Notes: a model not told the origin generated them from the letters alone. Numbered from the stretch's first letter, positions 1 to 6,515 are shown. The stretch is DNA of 9,689 nt from PKWO01 sp036561005 (GCA_036561005.1 DATBQE010000149.1:1-9689); one strand, 5' to 3'. Numbers and translations are program-made.

Positions 1-448
1 CCAATTTATAGCCCGTGACCGCGCTCGACATGCACAGGCGCGAATTGGTGTCGATATTATTCGTGCCGATCAAACCTTTCGCCAGTTTGTTGAAAACGTA
101 GTAGTCCTCGGTCAGCAACTGGCCCGAAACATAAAATGCCACCGAATCGGGCCCGTGTTCGCGCACGATATCGCTGAAGCGGTGCGCCACGGTTTCCAGT
201 GCGGCATCCCAATCGACTTGCCGGCGCGGCATGTCGCGCCGCAGGCGCATTTCAGGAAACAGCGCCCGGCCGGTGTCGCTCTGTACGGTCAGCGGCAGGG
301 ACAAGCCCTTGCTGCAGAGCCGGCCAAAATTGGCTGGGTGTTCGGGGTCGCCCTCAATGCCGATAATGCGGTCGTCGCGCGACTTGATCAGGACGCCGCA
401 TCCGACGCCGCAATAGCAGCAGGTCGACTTGGTTATGCGCTCCATCAT
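1..448 (-). CDS. nasA: Assimilatory nitrate reductase, molybdopterin catalytic subunit (N-terminal part; runs off the left edge)
   Basis: Reduces nitrate to nitrite in the cytoplasm using a Mo-bis-MGD cofactor and a [4Fe-4S] cluster. The first 149 residues are visible. The cluster motif is C-x2-C-x3-C-x27-C (Cys10, 13, 17, 45, counting from the ATG at 448), followed by the family-typical CSKG. The visible end contains NIDTNSRLCMSSAV, which is highly typical of Nas/Nap/formate dehydrogenase oxidoreductases. There is no twin-arginine signal before the cluster, which argues for the cytoplasmic assimilatory NasA type and against periplasmic NapA. The start at 448 overlaps the nirD stop as ATGA; a second in-frame ATG follows immediately at 445, so the exact start is ambiguous by one codon. 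It is the fourth gene of the transporter-nirB-nirD-nasA operon. The stop codon, C-terminus and any NasC/BFD-type extension lie outside the window. Confidence 0.93.
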   Translation of the reverse strand, partial: MMERITKSTCCYCGVGCGVLIKSRDDRIIGIEGDPEHPANFGRLCSKGLSLPLTVQSDTGRALFPEMRLRRDMPRRQVDWDAALETVAHRFSDIVREHGPDSVAFYVSGQLLTEDYYVFNKLAKGLIGTNNIDTNSRLCMSSAVTGYKL

Positions 449-780
449 CCGAGATCCAGGTACACGTCACCCTGCTCAACCTTGACCGGAAAGCGCCGCG
501 CGCAGCCGACATCCGGCGCGCGCGCTTCACCGCTTTGCAGATCGATGTTCCAGGCATGCAATGGGCAGGTGACCGACTCGCCGTGGACGATGCCTTGCGA
601 CAGCGGGCCACCCTTGTGCGGACAGCGATCGAGCAGCGCGAATACCTTGTCGTCACCAGTGCGGAAAATGGCAATATTGCCGCCCGCTGCCGCGTCGCGT
701 TCAACGAGGCGGCTGCCGAGCCGTGGAACATCCTCGACCGTGCACAAGCGCAACCACTTTGTATTGACTTTCATATCCAT
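445..780 (-). CDS. nirD: Nitrite reductase [NAD(P)H] small subunit with intact Rieske motif
   Basis: Small subunit of the cytoplasmic assimilatory nitrite reductase; it partners NirB in six-electron reduction of nitrite to ammonium. The predicted 111 residues match the usual family length of about 105-115. It has a Rieske-like fold signature with all four cluster ligands present: C53-P-H55, sixteen residues, then C72-P-L-H75. E. coli NirD, as I recall it, lacks these residues, so this belongs to the Rieske-containing subgroup. The start at 780 is chosen because AGGAG (786-790) lies 5 nt upstream; the next in-frame ATG at 774 would be 11 nt away, and a longer reading into nirB has no support. 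The Shine-Dalgarno overlaps the nirB stop codon (789-791), and the stop overlaps the nasA start, so translation is probably coupled on both sides. Confidence 0.95.
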   Translation of the reverse strand: MDMKVNTKWLRLCTVEDVPRLGSRLVERDAAAGGNIAIFRTGDDKVFALLDRCPHKGGPLSQGIVHGESVTCPLHAWNIDLQSGEARAPDVGCARRFPVKVEQGDVYLDLG

Positions 781-785
781 GTGCG

Positions 786-790
786 CTCCT
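786..790 (-). promoter_or_regulatory. nirD ribosome binding site overlapping the nirB stop
   Basis: AGGAG on the minus strand shares bases with the TAG stop of nirB at 789-791 and lies 5 nt before the ATG at 780. It sets the nirD start and suggests reinitiation by ribosomes finishing nirB. Confidence 0.75.
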
Positions 791-3224
791 AAGCCAAAAC
801 CTTGATCGGTATGTATTCCTGCCGCTGTGCGCCCTTGATGCGCGCGGCCCATGGATCGGGCAGCCCGTCGAGTGCGAACAACAACCGCTCGTGCAATGCC
901 TTGCGATTGGCGGCGTCTTCCACCACCTGTTTCTTGACATGTTCGAGGCCGACGCGATCAATGTAGTGCACGGTGCGGTCAAGGTAATACGCTTCTTCGC
1001 GGTACAACTGCAGGAATGCGCCGGTGTATTCCTTGACTTCCTCCGCAGTTTTGACCTTGACCAGAAATTGCGCCACTTCGGTCTTGATGCCGCCGTTGCC
1101 GCCGACATAAAGCTCCCAGCCGCTATCGACCGCAATCACGCCCACATCCTTGATGCCTGCTTCGGCACAATTGCGCGGGCAACCCGAAACGGCAAGTTTG
1201 ACTTTGTGCGGCGACCACATGTTGGCCAGCATGGTTTCCAGTTCGATGCCCATTTGCGTACTGTTTTGCGTGCCGAACCGGCAGAATTCCTGACCGACGC
1301 AAGTCTTCACGGTTCGTATCGACTTGCCGTAGGCGTGGCCGGAATTCATGCCCAGGTCTGACCAGACGTTGATCAGGTCTTCTTTCTTGACGCCCAGCAG
1401 ATCGATACGCTGGCCTCCCGTGACCTTGACCATGGGGATGGCATATTTGTCTGCCACGTCCGCAATGCGACGGAGTTCGGACGCATTGGTGACGCCGCCC
1501 TTCATCTGCGGTATGACCGAGAAGGTGCCGTCTTTTTGGATGTTCGCATGGGCGCGCTCGTTGATGAACCGGCTTTGCGGGTCATCCAGGGCTTCATGCG
1601 GCCAGGTTGAAAGCAGGTAGTAATTCACTGCGGGGCGGCAGGTGGCGCAACCATTCGGCGTACGCCATTCCAGGAACGCGTAGACCTCCTTGTGCGTCAG
1701 CAAATGATGTTCGCGGATTGCCTTGCGGGTCTCCCCGTGATTGCGATCGGTGCAGCCGCATACGGCCTTGGTCTTCGGCGTTTCCTGAAAACTGCTGCCC
1801 ACCGTATTGAGCAGGATTTGCTCGACGAGCCCGGTGCAGGAACCGCAGGAGCTGGCGGCCTTGGTGTGTTTCTTGACGTCATCAACGGTGAACAATCCCT
1901 TGTCCTTGATCGACTTGACGATGGTTCCCTTGCATACGCCATTGCAGCCGCACACTTCGTCGCTGTCTTTCATTGCCATGGCACGGCTTTGCCCTTGCAC
2001 GCCGACATCGCCCACGCTGGTCTCGCCGAACATGATCTGATCGCGCAATTGGCCCAGCTTGCGGCCTTCCTTGAGCAGCTTGAAGTACCATGCACCGTCG
2101 GTCGTGTCGCCATACAGGCAGGCACCGACCAGCTTGTCGTCCTTGATCACCAATTTTTTGTAGACGCCGCCGGCCGGGTCCGACAAGACGATTTCCTCAC
2201 TCTTGTCGCCGCCCATGAAGTCGCCGGCGGAGAACAGGTCGATGCCTGTGACCTTGAGCTTGGTCGACATCACGGAACCCTGGTAGCGTCCAATGCCCAT
2301 TTGCGCCAAATGGTTGGCGCACACCTTCGCTTGTTCAAACAAGGGCGCGACGAGGCCATAGGCAATGCCGCGATGGCTGACGCATTCTCCAACTGCGTAA
2401 ATGCGCGGGTCGTAGGTTTGCAGCGCATCCGTCACGACGATGCCGCGATTGCAATAAATGCCTGCGGCTTCTGCGAGTGCAGTATTGGGGCGAATGCCGA
2501 CCGCCATCACGACCAGATCGGCAGCCACCGTGTGGCCGCTCTTGAAGCGTACGCCTGTCACTTCGCCCGCGTCATTGCCGAGGATTTCCGCTGTCGATTC
2601 GCCCAGCAGAAAGCGCAGGCCGCGTTCTTCCAGCGAATGCTGCAACAGCTTGCCTGCCGTGGTGTCGAGCTGGCGCTCAAGCAGCCACTCGGCCAGGTGC
2701 ACGACACTGACGTCCATGCCGCGCACTTTCAGGCCGTTGGCCGCTTCCAGACCCAGCAGACCGCCACCGATGACGACAGCATTGCGCTTGACGCGCGCGG
2801 TTTCGATCATGGTTTCGGTGTCATGTATATCGCGATAGCTGATGACGCCTTTCAGTTCTTTGCCCGGAACGGGCAGGATGAAGGGTGTCGAGCCGGTTGC
2901 CAGCAACAGCCTGTCATACGGGGTTTCCTTGCCGTCGTCGTCAATGACTACCTTGCGCACGCGGTCAACCTTGCTCACGCCGCAACCGAGGCGCAAGTCG
3001 ATGCCGTTGTCCTCATACCACGCAACAGGGTTGAGCACAATGTCCTTGAATGCCTGCTCGCCGGCCAGCACAGGGGAGAGCAGGATGCGGTTGTAGTTCG
3101 GATGCGGCTCGTTGCCGAACACCGTAATGTCGTACATGTCAGGAGCGATGGCGAGCAGTTCCTCAATGGTACGGATACCCGCCATGCCGTTGCCGACTAC
3201 CACCAGTTTGGGTTTGCTAGGCAT
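789..3224 (-). CDS. nirB: Nitrite reductase [NAD(P)H] large subunit
   Basis: Cytoplasmic siroheme enzyme that passes electrons from NAD(P)H through FAD and Fe-S centres to reduce nitrite to ammonium. Its 811 residues are full length for the family. In order: an FAD-binding Rossmann motif GNGMAG at 11-16; a second dinucleotide-binding motif GGGLLGLE at 153-160; two BFD-like [2Fe-2S] domains (Cys425, 427, 460, 463 and Cys489, 491, 526, 529); a ferredoxin-like half domain near 555-630; and the siroheme/[4Fe-4S] site C642-x5-C648 with C682-x3-C686. All expected cysteines are present, so the enzyme should be active. The start at 3224 is preferred because GGAG (3231-3234) is 6 nt upstream; the in-frame ATG at 3230 directly abuts that GGAG with no spacing. 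It begins 13 nt after the transporter stop and ends 8 nt before nirD. Confidence 0.97.
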   Translation of the reverse strand: MPSKPKLVVVGNGMAGIRTIEELLAIAPDMYDITVFGNEPHPNYNRILLSPVLAGEQAFKDIVLNPVAWYEDNGIDLRLGCGVSKVDRVRKVVIDDDGKETPYDRLLLATGSTPFILPVPGKELKGVISYRDIHDTETMIETARVKRNAVVIGGGLLGLEAANGLKVRGMDVSVVHLAEWLLERQLDTTAGKLLQHSLEERGLRFLLGESTAEILGNDAGEVTGVRFKSGHTVAADLVVMAVGIRPNTALAEAAGIYCNRGIVVTDALQTYDPRIYAVGECVSHRGIAYGLVAPLFEQAKVCANHLAQMGIGRYQGSVMSTKLKVTGIDLFSAGDFMGGDKSEEIVLSDPAGGVYKKLVIKDDKLVGACLYGDTTDGAWYFKLLKEGRKLGQLRDQIMFGETSVGDVGVQGQSRAMAMKDSDEVCGCNGVCKGTIVKSIKDKGLFTVDDVKKHTKAASSCGSCTGLVEQILLNTVGSSFQETPKTKAVCGCTDRNHGETRKAIREHHLLTHKEVYAFLEWRTPNGCATCRPAVNYYLLSTWPHEALDDPQSRFINERAHANIQKDGTFSVIPQMKGGVTNASELRRIADVADKYAIPMVKVTGGQRIDLLGVKKEDLINVWSDLGMNSGHAYGKSIRTVKTCVGQEFCRFGTQNSTQMGIELETMLANMWSPHKVKLAVSGCPRNCAEAGIKDVGVIAVDSGWELYVGGNGGIKTEVAQFLVKVKTAEEVKEYTGAFLQLYREEAYYLDRTVHYIDRVGLEHVKKQVVEDAANRKALHERLLFALDGLPDPWAARIKGAQRQEYIPIKVLA

Positions 3225-3230
3225 TGTCAT

Positions 3231-3234
3231 CTCC
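3231..3234 (-). promoter_or_regulatory. nirB ribosome binding site
   Basis: GGAG on the minus strand sits 6 nt before the ATG at 3224 and touches the competing ATG at 3230. This decides in favour of the shorter NirB beginning MPSKPK. Confidence 0.65.
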
Positions 3235-3237
3235 GCT

Positions 3238-4440
3238 TCAAACACGCGCCATGGCAACAGACCAACTGGAGCGCCAGCGCGCCTTGACACCACTTAAGCT
3301 GACCCAGCCGAGCGCCGCCAGGAATGCGAACAGCCACAGACCTATCGAATAATCGCCGGTAGCCTGTTTGATGGCACCAAGGCTGGCCGCCAGGGCAAAG
3401 CCGCCCACGCCACCGGCCATGCCGATCAAGCCCGTCATGACGCCGATTTCCTTGGAAAAACGCTGTGGCACAAGCTGGAATACTGCGCCGTTACCGGCAC
3501 CCAGGCACAGCATGGCAAGAATGAACAGGGTGAGCGCGACCAGCGAGCCACCAAAGCGGAAGCCGGCTATCGCAATGAGCAAGGCCGTTGTCGCATACAC
3601 AGTCAAGAGCGACTTGGTGCCGCCGATGCGATCGGCCAGCACACCGCCCAGCGGCCGCATGATCGACCCGGCAAACACGCAGGCAGCGGTGGCCCAGCCG
3701 GCCATTTTTGGGTCGAAGCCGAATTCATCGTGGAAATAGCCGGGCAGGGCGCTGGCAAAGCCGGAAAAGCCGCCGAAGGTCAGCATATAGAAGAACATGA
3801 ACCACCATGCATCGCGGCTGCCGAGCATGCGTGCATAGTCAGCCAGATGTTTTTGCTTGAACTCGCCCGGTGCGTCCTTGGCCGCCTTTGCATAAATCAC
3901 CAGCACCAGCAGCATCGGAATGCAGGCCAGTCCAAATACATTTTGCCAACCGTAGGCAACTGCGATCATCGGTGCGAACAGTGCTGCCAATACCGTGCCG
4001 GAGTTGCCCGCGCCGGCAATGCCCATGGCCGTACCTTGATGCTGGGGTGGATACCAGCGCGACGCAAGCGGCAAAGCGACCGAAAACGATGCGCCGGCGA
4101 CGCCGAGAAATACGCCGAGCAGCAAGACTTCGGCAAAGCTGTGCACGCCGAGCTGCCAGGCCGCGAACAGCGCAAAAATCACCACTACCTGCGCCATCAG
4201 GCCGGCACGCTTGGCACCGACCCGATCGGTCAGCAAGCCCATGAAGACGCGCAATATGGCGCCGGCGAGAATCGGCGTCGCAACCATCAGGCCACGGGCC
4301 TGGGTCGACAACTCCAGCGACTTCGCAATCTGAACCTGCAGCGGACCCAACAAGTACCACACCATGAAACTCAAATCGAAATACAGGAATGCACACAGCA
4401 GGGTAGGTGTGTGGCCGGAACGCCAGAAGCTTCGATCCAT
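3238..4440 (-). CDS. narK: Nitrate/nitrite transporter, MFS (NNP family)
   Basis: Inner-membrane major facilitator protein of the nitrate/nitrite porter family, expected to import nitrate for the reductases encoded downstream. It has 400 residues with the usual pattern of about 12 hydrophobic segments. The two NNP signature glycine-rich helices are visible: GIAGAGNSGTV at 140-150 and GLIGMAGGVGG at 337-347. Arg64 (ILRVFMG) and Arg262 (MRPLGG) sit where the substrate-binding arginines of the NarK family are expected. MFS loop motifs appear in both halves (LLTDRVGAKR at 69-78, VLADRIGGTK at 267-276). The start at 4440 is supported by AAGGAG (4448-4453) with 7 nt spacing; an upstream in-frame ATG at 4491 falls at the base of the leader terminator and is unlikely. 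First gene of the operon. The family also includes exchangers, but the context favours assimilatory uptake. Confidence 0.92.
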   Translation of the reverse strand: MDRSFWRSGHTPTLLCAFLYFDLSFMVWYLLGPLQVQIAKSLELSTQARGLMVATPILAGAILRVFMGLLTDRVGAKRAGLMAQVVVIFALFAAWQLGVHSFAEVLLLGVFLGVAGASFSVALPLASRWYPPQHQGTAMGIAGAGNSGTVLAALFAPMIAVAYGWQNVFGLACIPMLLVLVIYAKAAKDAPGEFKQKHLADYARMLGSRDAWWFMFFYMLTFGGFSGFASALPGYFHDEFGFDPKMAGWATAACVFAGSIMRPLGGVLADRIGGTKSLLTVYATTALLIAIAGFRFGGSLVALTLFILAMLCLGAGNGAVFQLVPQRFSKEIGVMTGLIGMAGGVGGFALAASLGAIKQATGDYSIGLWLFAFLAALGWVSLSGVKARWRSSWSVAMARV

Positions 4441-4491
4441 GTTTGCTCTCCTTGCAATTGCAATGCCCGTACGAGGCACTGCGCGAATCAT

Positions 4492-4537
4492 AAAAAAACG
4501 GCGTCCGCTCGTATTTTCGATACGAGGGGACGCCGTT
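4492..4537 (-). terminator. Intrinsic terminator inside the nitrate operon leader (attenuator)
   Basis: On the minus strand a 10-bp lower stem (AACGGCGTCC with GGACGCCGTT), one C-C mismatch and a 7-bp upper stem (CTCGTAT with ATACGAG) close a 5-nt loop. Seven U residues follow (4492-4498), two bases of the lower stem being drawn from the same T run. It lies between the promoter and the transporter start, 51 nt before the ATG, so it cannot end a preceding gene's transcript. It must act as a conditional stop within the leader. Confidence 0.9.
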
Positions 4538-4614
4538 GTCCTTGTCGCGCTTTGCCGCCATTGGCAGCGCTTGGTTGAATTCTTTTACTGGATGGTTCTC
4601 ACGCTTCGTTGCGT
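4528..4614 (-). promoter_or_regulatory. Putative ANTAR-protein (NasT/NasR) antitermination RNA element
   Basis: ANTAR regulators recognise tandem hairpins with six-base loops having A at position 1 and G at position 4. Three such hairpins are seen in the leader RNA: ACGC-AACGAA-GCGT (4601-4614); GCGC-T-GCC-AATGGC-GGC-A-(AA)-GCGC (4547-4570); and GGAC-AACGGC-GTCC (4528-4541). The last uses the bases that form the 5' arm of the terminator, so it and the terminator cannot coexist. Binding of a nitrate-responsive ANTAR protein to this hairpin and its neighbour 5 nt upstream would allow read-through into the transporter and reductase genes. The regulator gene is not in the window. The assignment is by motif and context, not by alignment. 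Confidence 0.68.
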
Positions 4615-4628
4615 TCACAGACCTACTA

Positions 4629-4644
4629 AGCAAACGGTGTGCCA
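4629..4644 (-). promoter_or_regulatory. Sigma-54 (RpoN) promoter of the nitrate operon
   Basis: The minus strand reads TGGCAC-ACCGT-TTGCT, matching the -24/-12 consensus TGGCAC-N5-TTGCW at every defined position. The predicted transcription start is near 4618, a few bases before the first leader hairpin, giving a leader of about 178 nt to the transporter ATG at 4440. Confidence 0.85.
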
Positions 4645-4705
4645 GTGGGAAAAGTGGTCTTATCACGCTAATTGAGCGAAAATTTGCCTCCGTTCCTGCA
4701 CATGC

Positions 4706-4722
4706 CGCACTGCAGCAGTGCG
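4706..4722. promoter_or_regulatory. NtrC-like enhancer site, promoter-proximal
   Basis: A perfect dyad, CGCACTGC-A-GCAGTGCG, with the core GCAC-N7-GTGC that characterises NtrC sites. Its centre (4714) is about 96 bp upstream of the predicted sigma-54 start, a usual enhancer distance. Confidence 0.6.
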
Positions 4723-4736
4723 CCGCATCGATTGGC

Positions 4737-4753
4737 TGCACTATTCGCGCGCA
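4737..4753. promoter_or_regulatory. NtrC-like enhancer site, promoter-distal
   Basis: TGCAC-TATTCGC-GCGCA matches the 17-bp NtrC pattern TGCAC-N7-GTGCA with one mismatch. Its centre (4745) is 31 bp from that of the proximal site, about three helical turns, like the paired NtrC sites of the enteric glnA enhancer. Confidence 0.5.
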
Positions 4754-4827
4754 GTCGGTTGCGGTGTCAAAATGGTATGCGGGTGCCAAACGGGCGCATT
4801 ACCGGGATTGCAAGATGCGAAATAGGC

Positions 4828-4860
4828 AAAAAATCCGGCGCCTATATATATCGTAGGCGC
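4828..4860 (-). terminator. Candidate intrinsic terminator, minus strand
   Basis: Inverted repeat GCGCCTA (4838-4844) and TAGGCGC (4854-4860) with a 9-nt loop. On the minus strand it is followed, after four bases, by six T (4833 down to 4828). It would end minus-strand transcription from the gene pair at 5143-6398 before it reaches the nitrate operon control region. The four-base gap before the T run makes it weaker than a classic terminator. Confidence 0.45.
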
Positions 4861-4892
4861 GAGCCGGCAATTTATACAATTAGATCAAAGCG

Positions 4893-5114
4893 ATGACCAT
4901 TTTTTACCGGTTCGCTCAGTTTCAGGGCAAGATTCATGCTGCTGGTGGCTCAGCGCTTTTCCTGGTTGTCGCCTATTGGGTATCACGCGGCGTCAGCCAG
5001 CCCATCGAGGCGCTAGCCCGCAGCGCCCAGCGCATCGCCCATCGCGCATCGCAGCTCGTGCTTGGCACGGCCTACGCCGACACTGCTGCGGTTTGCATGC
5101 AGCGCCGGCGCTAA
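4893..5114 (+). pseudogene. Possible remnant of a membrane sensor: transmembrane segment plus HAMP-like motif
   Basis: A 73-codon open frame. Residues about 20-32 are hydrophobic (GSALFLVVAYWVSRG) and run straight into VSQPIEALARSAQRIA, which resembles the beginning of a HAMP linker in histidine kinases and chemoreceptors (RPI..L....RIA). After this the similarity stops, the sequence becomes low-complexity (repeats of GCGCATCGCCCATCGC type) and a stop follows at 5112-5114. No sensor, kinase or cyclase output domain is present. There is no clear ribosome binding site before the ATG. The most economical reading is a degraded fragment of a larger signalling gene; a chance open frame in GC-rich DNA is the alternative. 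Confidence 0.3.
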
Positions 5115-5142
5115 AACAATGACATTCGCCCCAATTTCACCA

Positions 5143-5832
5143 TCACATTTGCCGATTGCCGGACAAATATTGTTCACGTACGGCCAAACCGGCGTGCGGC
5201 AAATTGACCTCAGTGACGGTTGCAACGTAGTCCACATAACGATATTGCACCCTGGCCGTTTGCAAGGTCGAGGCGAGCAACTTGGCAGGGGTGGGGTCAC
5301 CGAAGCTGATTTCAGGGTCACCGAGCGCATTTTTCAGGTTCGAAGTGGCGTTGGACCATGCCACAACTGTGCTTTGCTCATCGAGCCCGCGTCGATAAAC
5401 ATCGACGCCGACAAGTTTGCCGGTGGGGCCGAAACTGAACCAAAGCTCGCTGATTGCCGGTCCATCGATGCCAAGCGCCATAGCAGGCACGCCCCGGCAG
5501 CGCAAAAACCGATACCCATGCACGACCGATTCGCAATTGATCGAATTGGTCTTGGCCCAGCCGGCCGCGTCGGCTTCGGTGGTTTGGTCGAGCAACATGC
5601 CCATCGCCGGGCGCACGGGCGCAGCGGACTGCCCGCGCATGCCGGCCAAGCCTTTTTCGCGCAAGGTCGAGACTTGCTCGGAGGTCACATTGTCGACCGG
5701 GCAGGGAACGCCCAGTACGCGCAATAGGTGACGGGCACCGGGTGTATGCATCCAGCCGATGAGGGCGGTCGCAACCGCCAGCGTGGCGACGCTGGCGATT
5801 ACCGCCTTTCGGTTAAGGCGGCGGGCGATCAT
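5143..5832 (-). CDS. Hypothetical membrane-anchored periplasmic protein, coupled to the globin-like lipoprotein
   Basis: 229 residues; I do not recognise the family. The N-terminus is basic (MIARRLNRK) followed by a hydrophobic stretch at 11-27, consistent with an uncleaved signal anchor or signal peptide, so the rest should be periplasmic. The remainder is soluble and contains Cys44, Cys100 and Cys112 and a well-ordered central region (WFSFGPTGKLVGVDVYRRG at 131-149) that looks like beta structure. The start ATG at 5832 overlaps the stop of the upstream lipoprotein gene (ATGA) and has no evident Shine-Dalgarno of its own, so it is probably translated by coupling. The tight pairing suggests the two products act together in the cell envelope, but the function is unknown. 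Confidence 0.75.
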   Translation of the reverse strand: MIARRLNRKAVIASVATLAVATALIGWMHTPGARHLLRVLGVPCPVDNVTSEQVSTLREKGLAGMRGQSAAPVRPAMGMLLDQTTEADAAGWAKTNSINCESVVHGYRFLRCRGVPAMALGIDGPAISELWFSFGPTGKLVGVDVYRRGLDEQSTVVAWSNATSNLKNALGDPEISFGDPTPAKLLASTLQTARVQYRYVDYVATVTEVNLPHAGLAVREQYLSGNRQM

Positions 5833-6398
5833 GAGCAGTTCGCTGCCGTGTTCGGTCCAAGATATTGCGGCATCGAGGACACGACGTTTGGCTTCAGACC
5901 GACCAGAGTCGGCGCAACCCGTGATATGTATGCATCCGGAACGCCATCCTGCTTCAAGACTGCGGCGAGGTCGGTGATGAACTGATCGAACACGCAGCTT
6001 GGAATGCCGACGTCGTTGTGCGCCGTCGTCATGTCATCGCACATTTGCGAACTGCCGTCGGCTGTAACGGTGCCGGGATAGCTGTATGGACCGCCAAGCA
6101 CGGCGCTGAATTGCAGGTTCAGGCAAGCCACCAACCGGTTAGCCGTATCGTGCCCTGGCTTGCCGAGGTTGCTGAAATAGGGCGCTTCCTTGGGGTCGGC
6201 CAATAGCCCCGTTACTGCATCGTTGACCACCTTTGCGACGGCAGTAGGGGCTTTGGCATCGCCACCAAGCGCAGCCCAGATATCCGCGTTCTGCTGGAAC
6301 TGAGCAATAGGAGGCGGCGGCGCGCTGGAAGAGGAACCTCCGCAGGCTGCTAGCAGGGAACTGGTTACAACGAGTAGGGGAAGCACGACACGTTTCAT
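5829..6398 (-). CDS. Lipoprotein with group-1 truncated-haemoglobin-like domain
   Basis: 189 residues. A signal peptide ends in the lipobox L16-A17-A18-C19, followed by Gly and a Ser/Pro-rich linker to about residue 31; with no Asp after the Cys, the outer membrane is the likely location. Residues about 36-165 follow the TrHb1 pattern: W-x-x-LGG (41-46), a helix ending in LLADP (65-69) then YFSNLG, the loop LGGPYSYPG (101-109), and an AHND-x-GI-x4-FD segment in which His127 fits the proximal (F8) haem ligand. By rough alignment the usual distal B10 tyrosine is replaced, perhaps by Val62. Cys92, 120, 135 and 188 could form disulfides in the periplasm. The start at 6398 has AAGGAG 9 nt upstream; longer starts lack support. 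First gene of a two-gene unit. Globin membership is a pattern-based judgement; binding of haem, oxygen or nitric oxide is inferred. Confidence 0.78.
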   Translation of the reverse strand: MKRVVLPLLVVTSSLLAACGGSSSSAPPPPIAQFQQNADIWAALGGDAKAPTAVAKVVNDAVTGLLADPKEAPYFSNLGKPGHDTANRLVACLNLQFSAVLGGPYSYPGTVTADGSSQMCDDMTTAHNDVGIPSCVFDQFITDLAAVLKQDGVPDAYISRVAPTLVGLKPNVVSSMPQYLGPNTAANCS

Positions 6399-6442
6399 CT
6401 TGGTGGACTCCTTGGTGAATATTGTTGGAAAGGCCGGCACAT

Positions 6443-6472
6443 GCAGCAGGACGGCGTCTCCTGTCCTGCTGC
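6443..6472. repeat. 10-bp perfect inverted repeat upstream of the globin-like lipoprotein
   Basis: GCAGCAGGAC and GTCCTGCTGC flank a 10-nt spacer, 44 nt before the lipoprotein start. No T run follows on either strand, so it is not an intrinsic terminator. It may be an operator or a hairpin in the 5' untranslated region. Confidence 0.6.
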
Positions 6473-6515
6473 TTACACGAGGCAACGACGGCTCCGACTC
6501 GGCGCTTACCGTCCT

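Noticed and set aside
1692..3287. A 531-codon plus-strand open frame opposite nirB
   Set aside because: It is the antisense shadow of nirB. Its translation is rich in His, Ala and Gln with no family resemblance, while the minus-strand frame has every NirB motif.
4452..4463. Palindrome TTGCAATTGCAA just before the transporter
   Set aside because: It overlaps the Shine-Dalgarno region and lies downstream of the terminator. A doubled TTGCAA in AT-rich DNA is not strong evidence for an operator.
3839..4789. A long minus-strand frame overlapping the transporter and its leader
   Set aside because: It runs through the sigma-54 promoter, the leader hairpins and the transporter coding region in another frame, and shows no domain. 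It is a chance GC-rich frame.
5013..5080. Repeated GCGCATCGCC-like units considered as a repeat array
   Set aside because: Only two or three imperfect short copies are present with no spacers, so this is low-complexity sequence and not a CRISPR or structured repeat.
5102..5113. A 12-bp perfect palindrome AGCGCCGGCGCT considered as a terminator after the 229-residue gene
   Set aside because: With no spacer the hairpin would have only four base pairs, and the T run lies on the wrong side for minus-strand termination.
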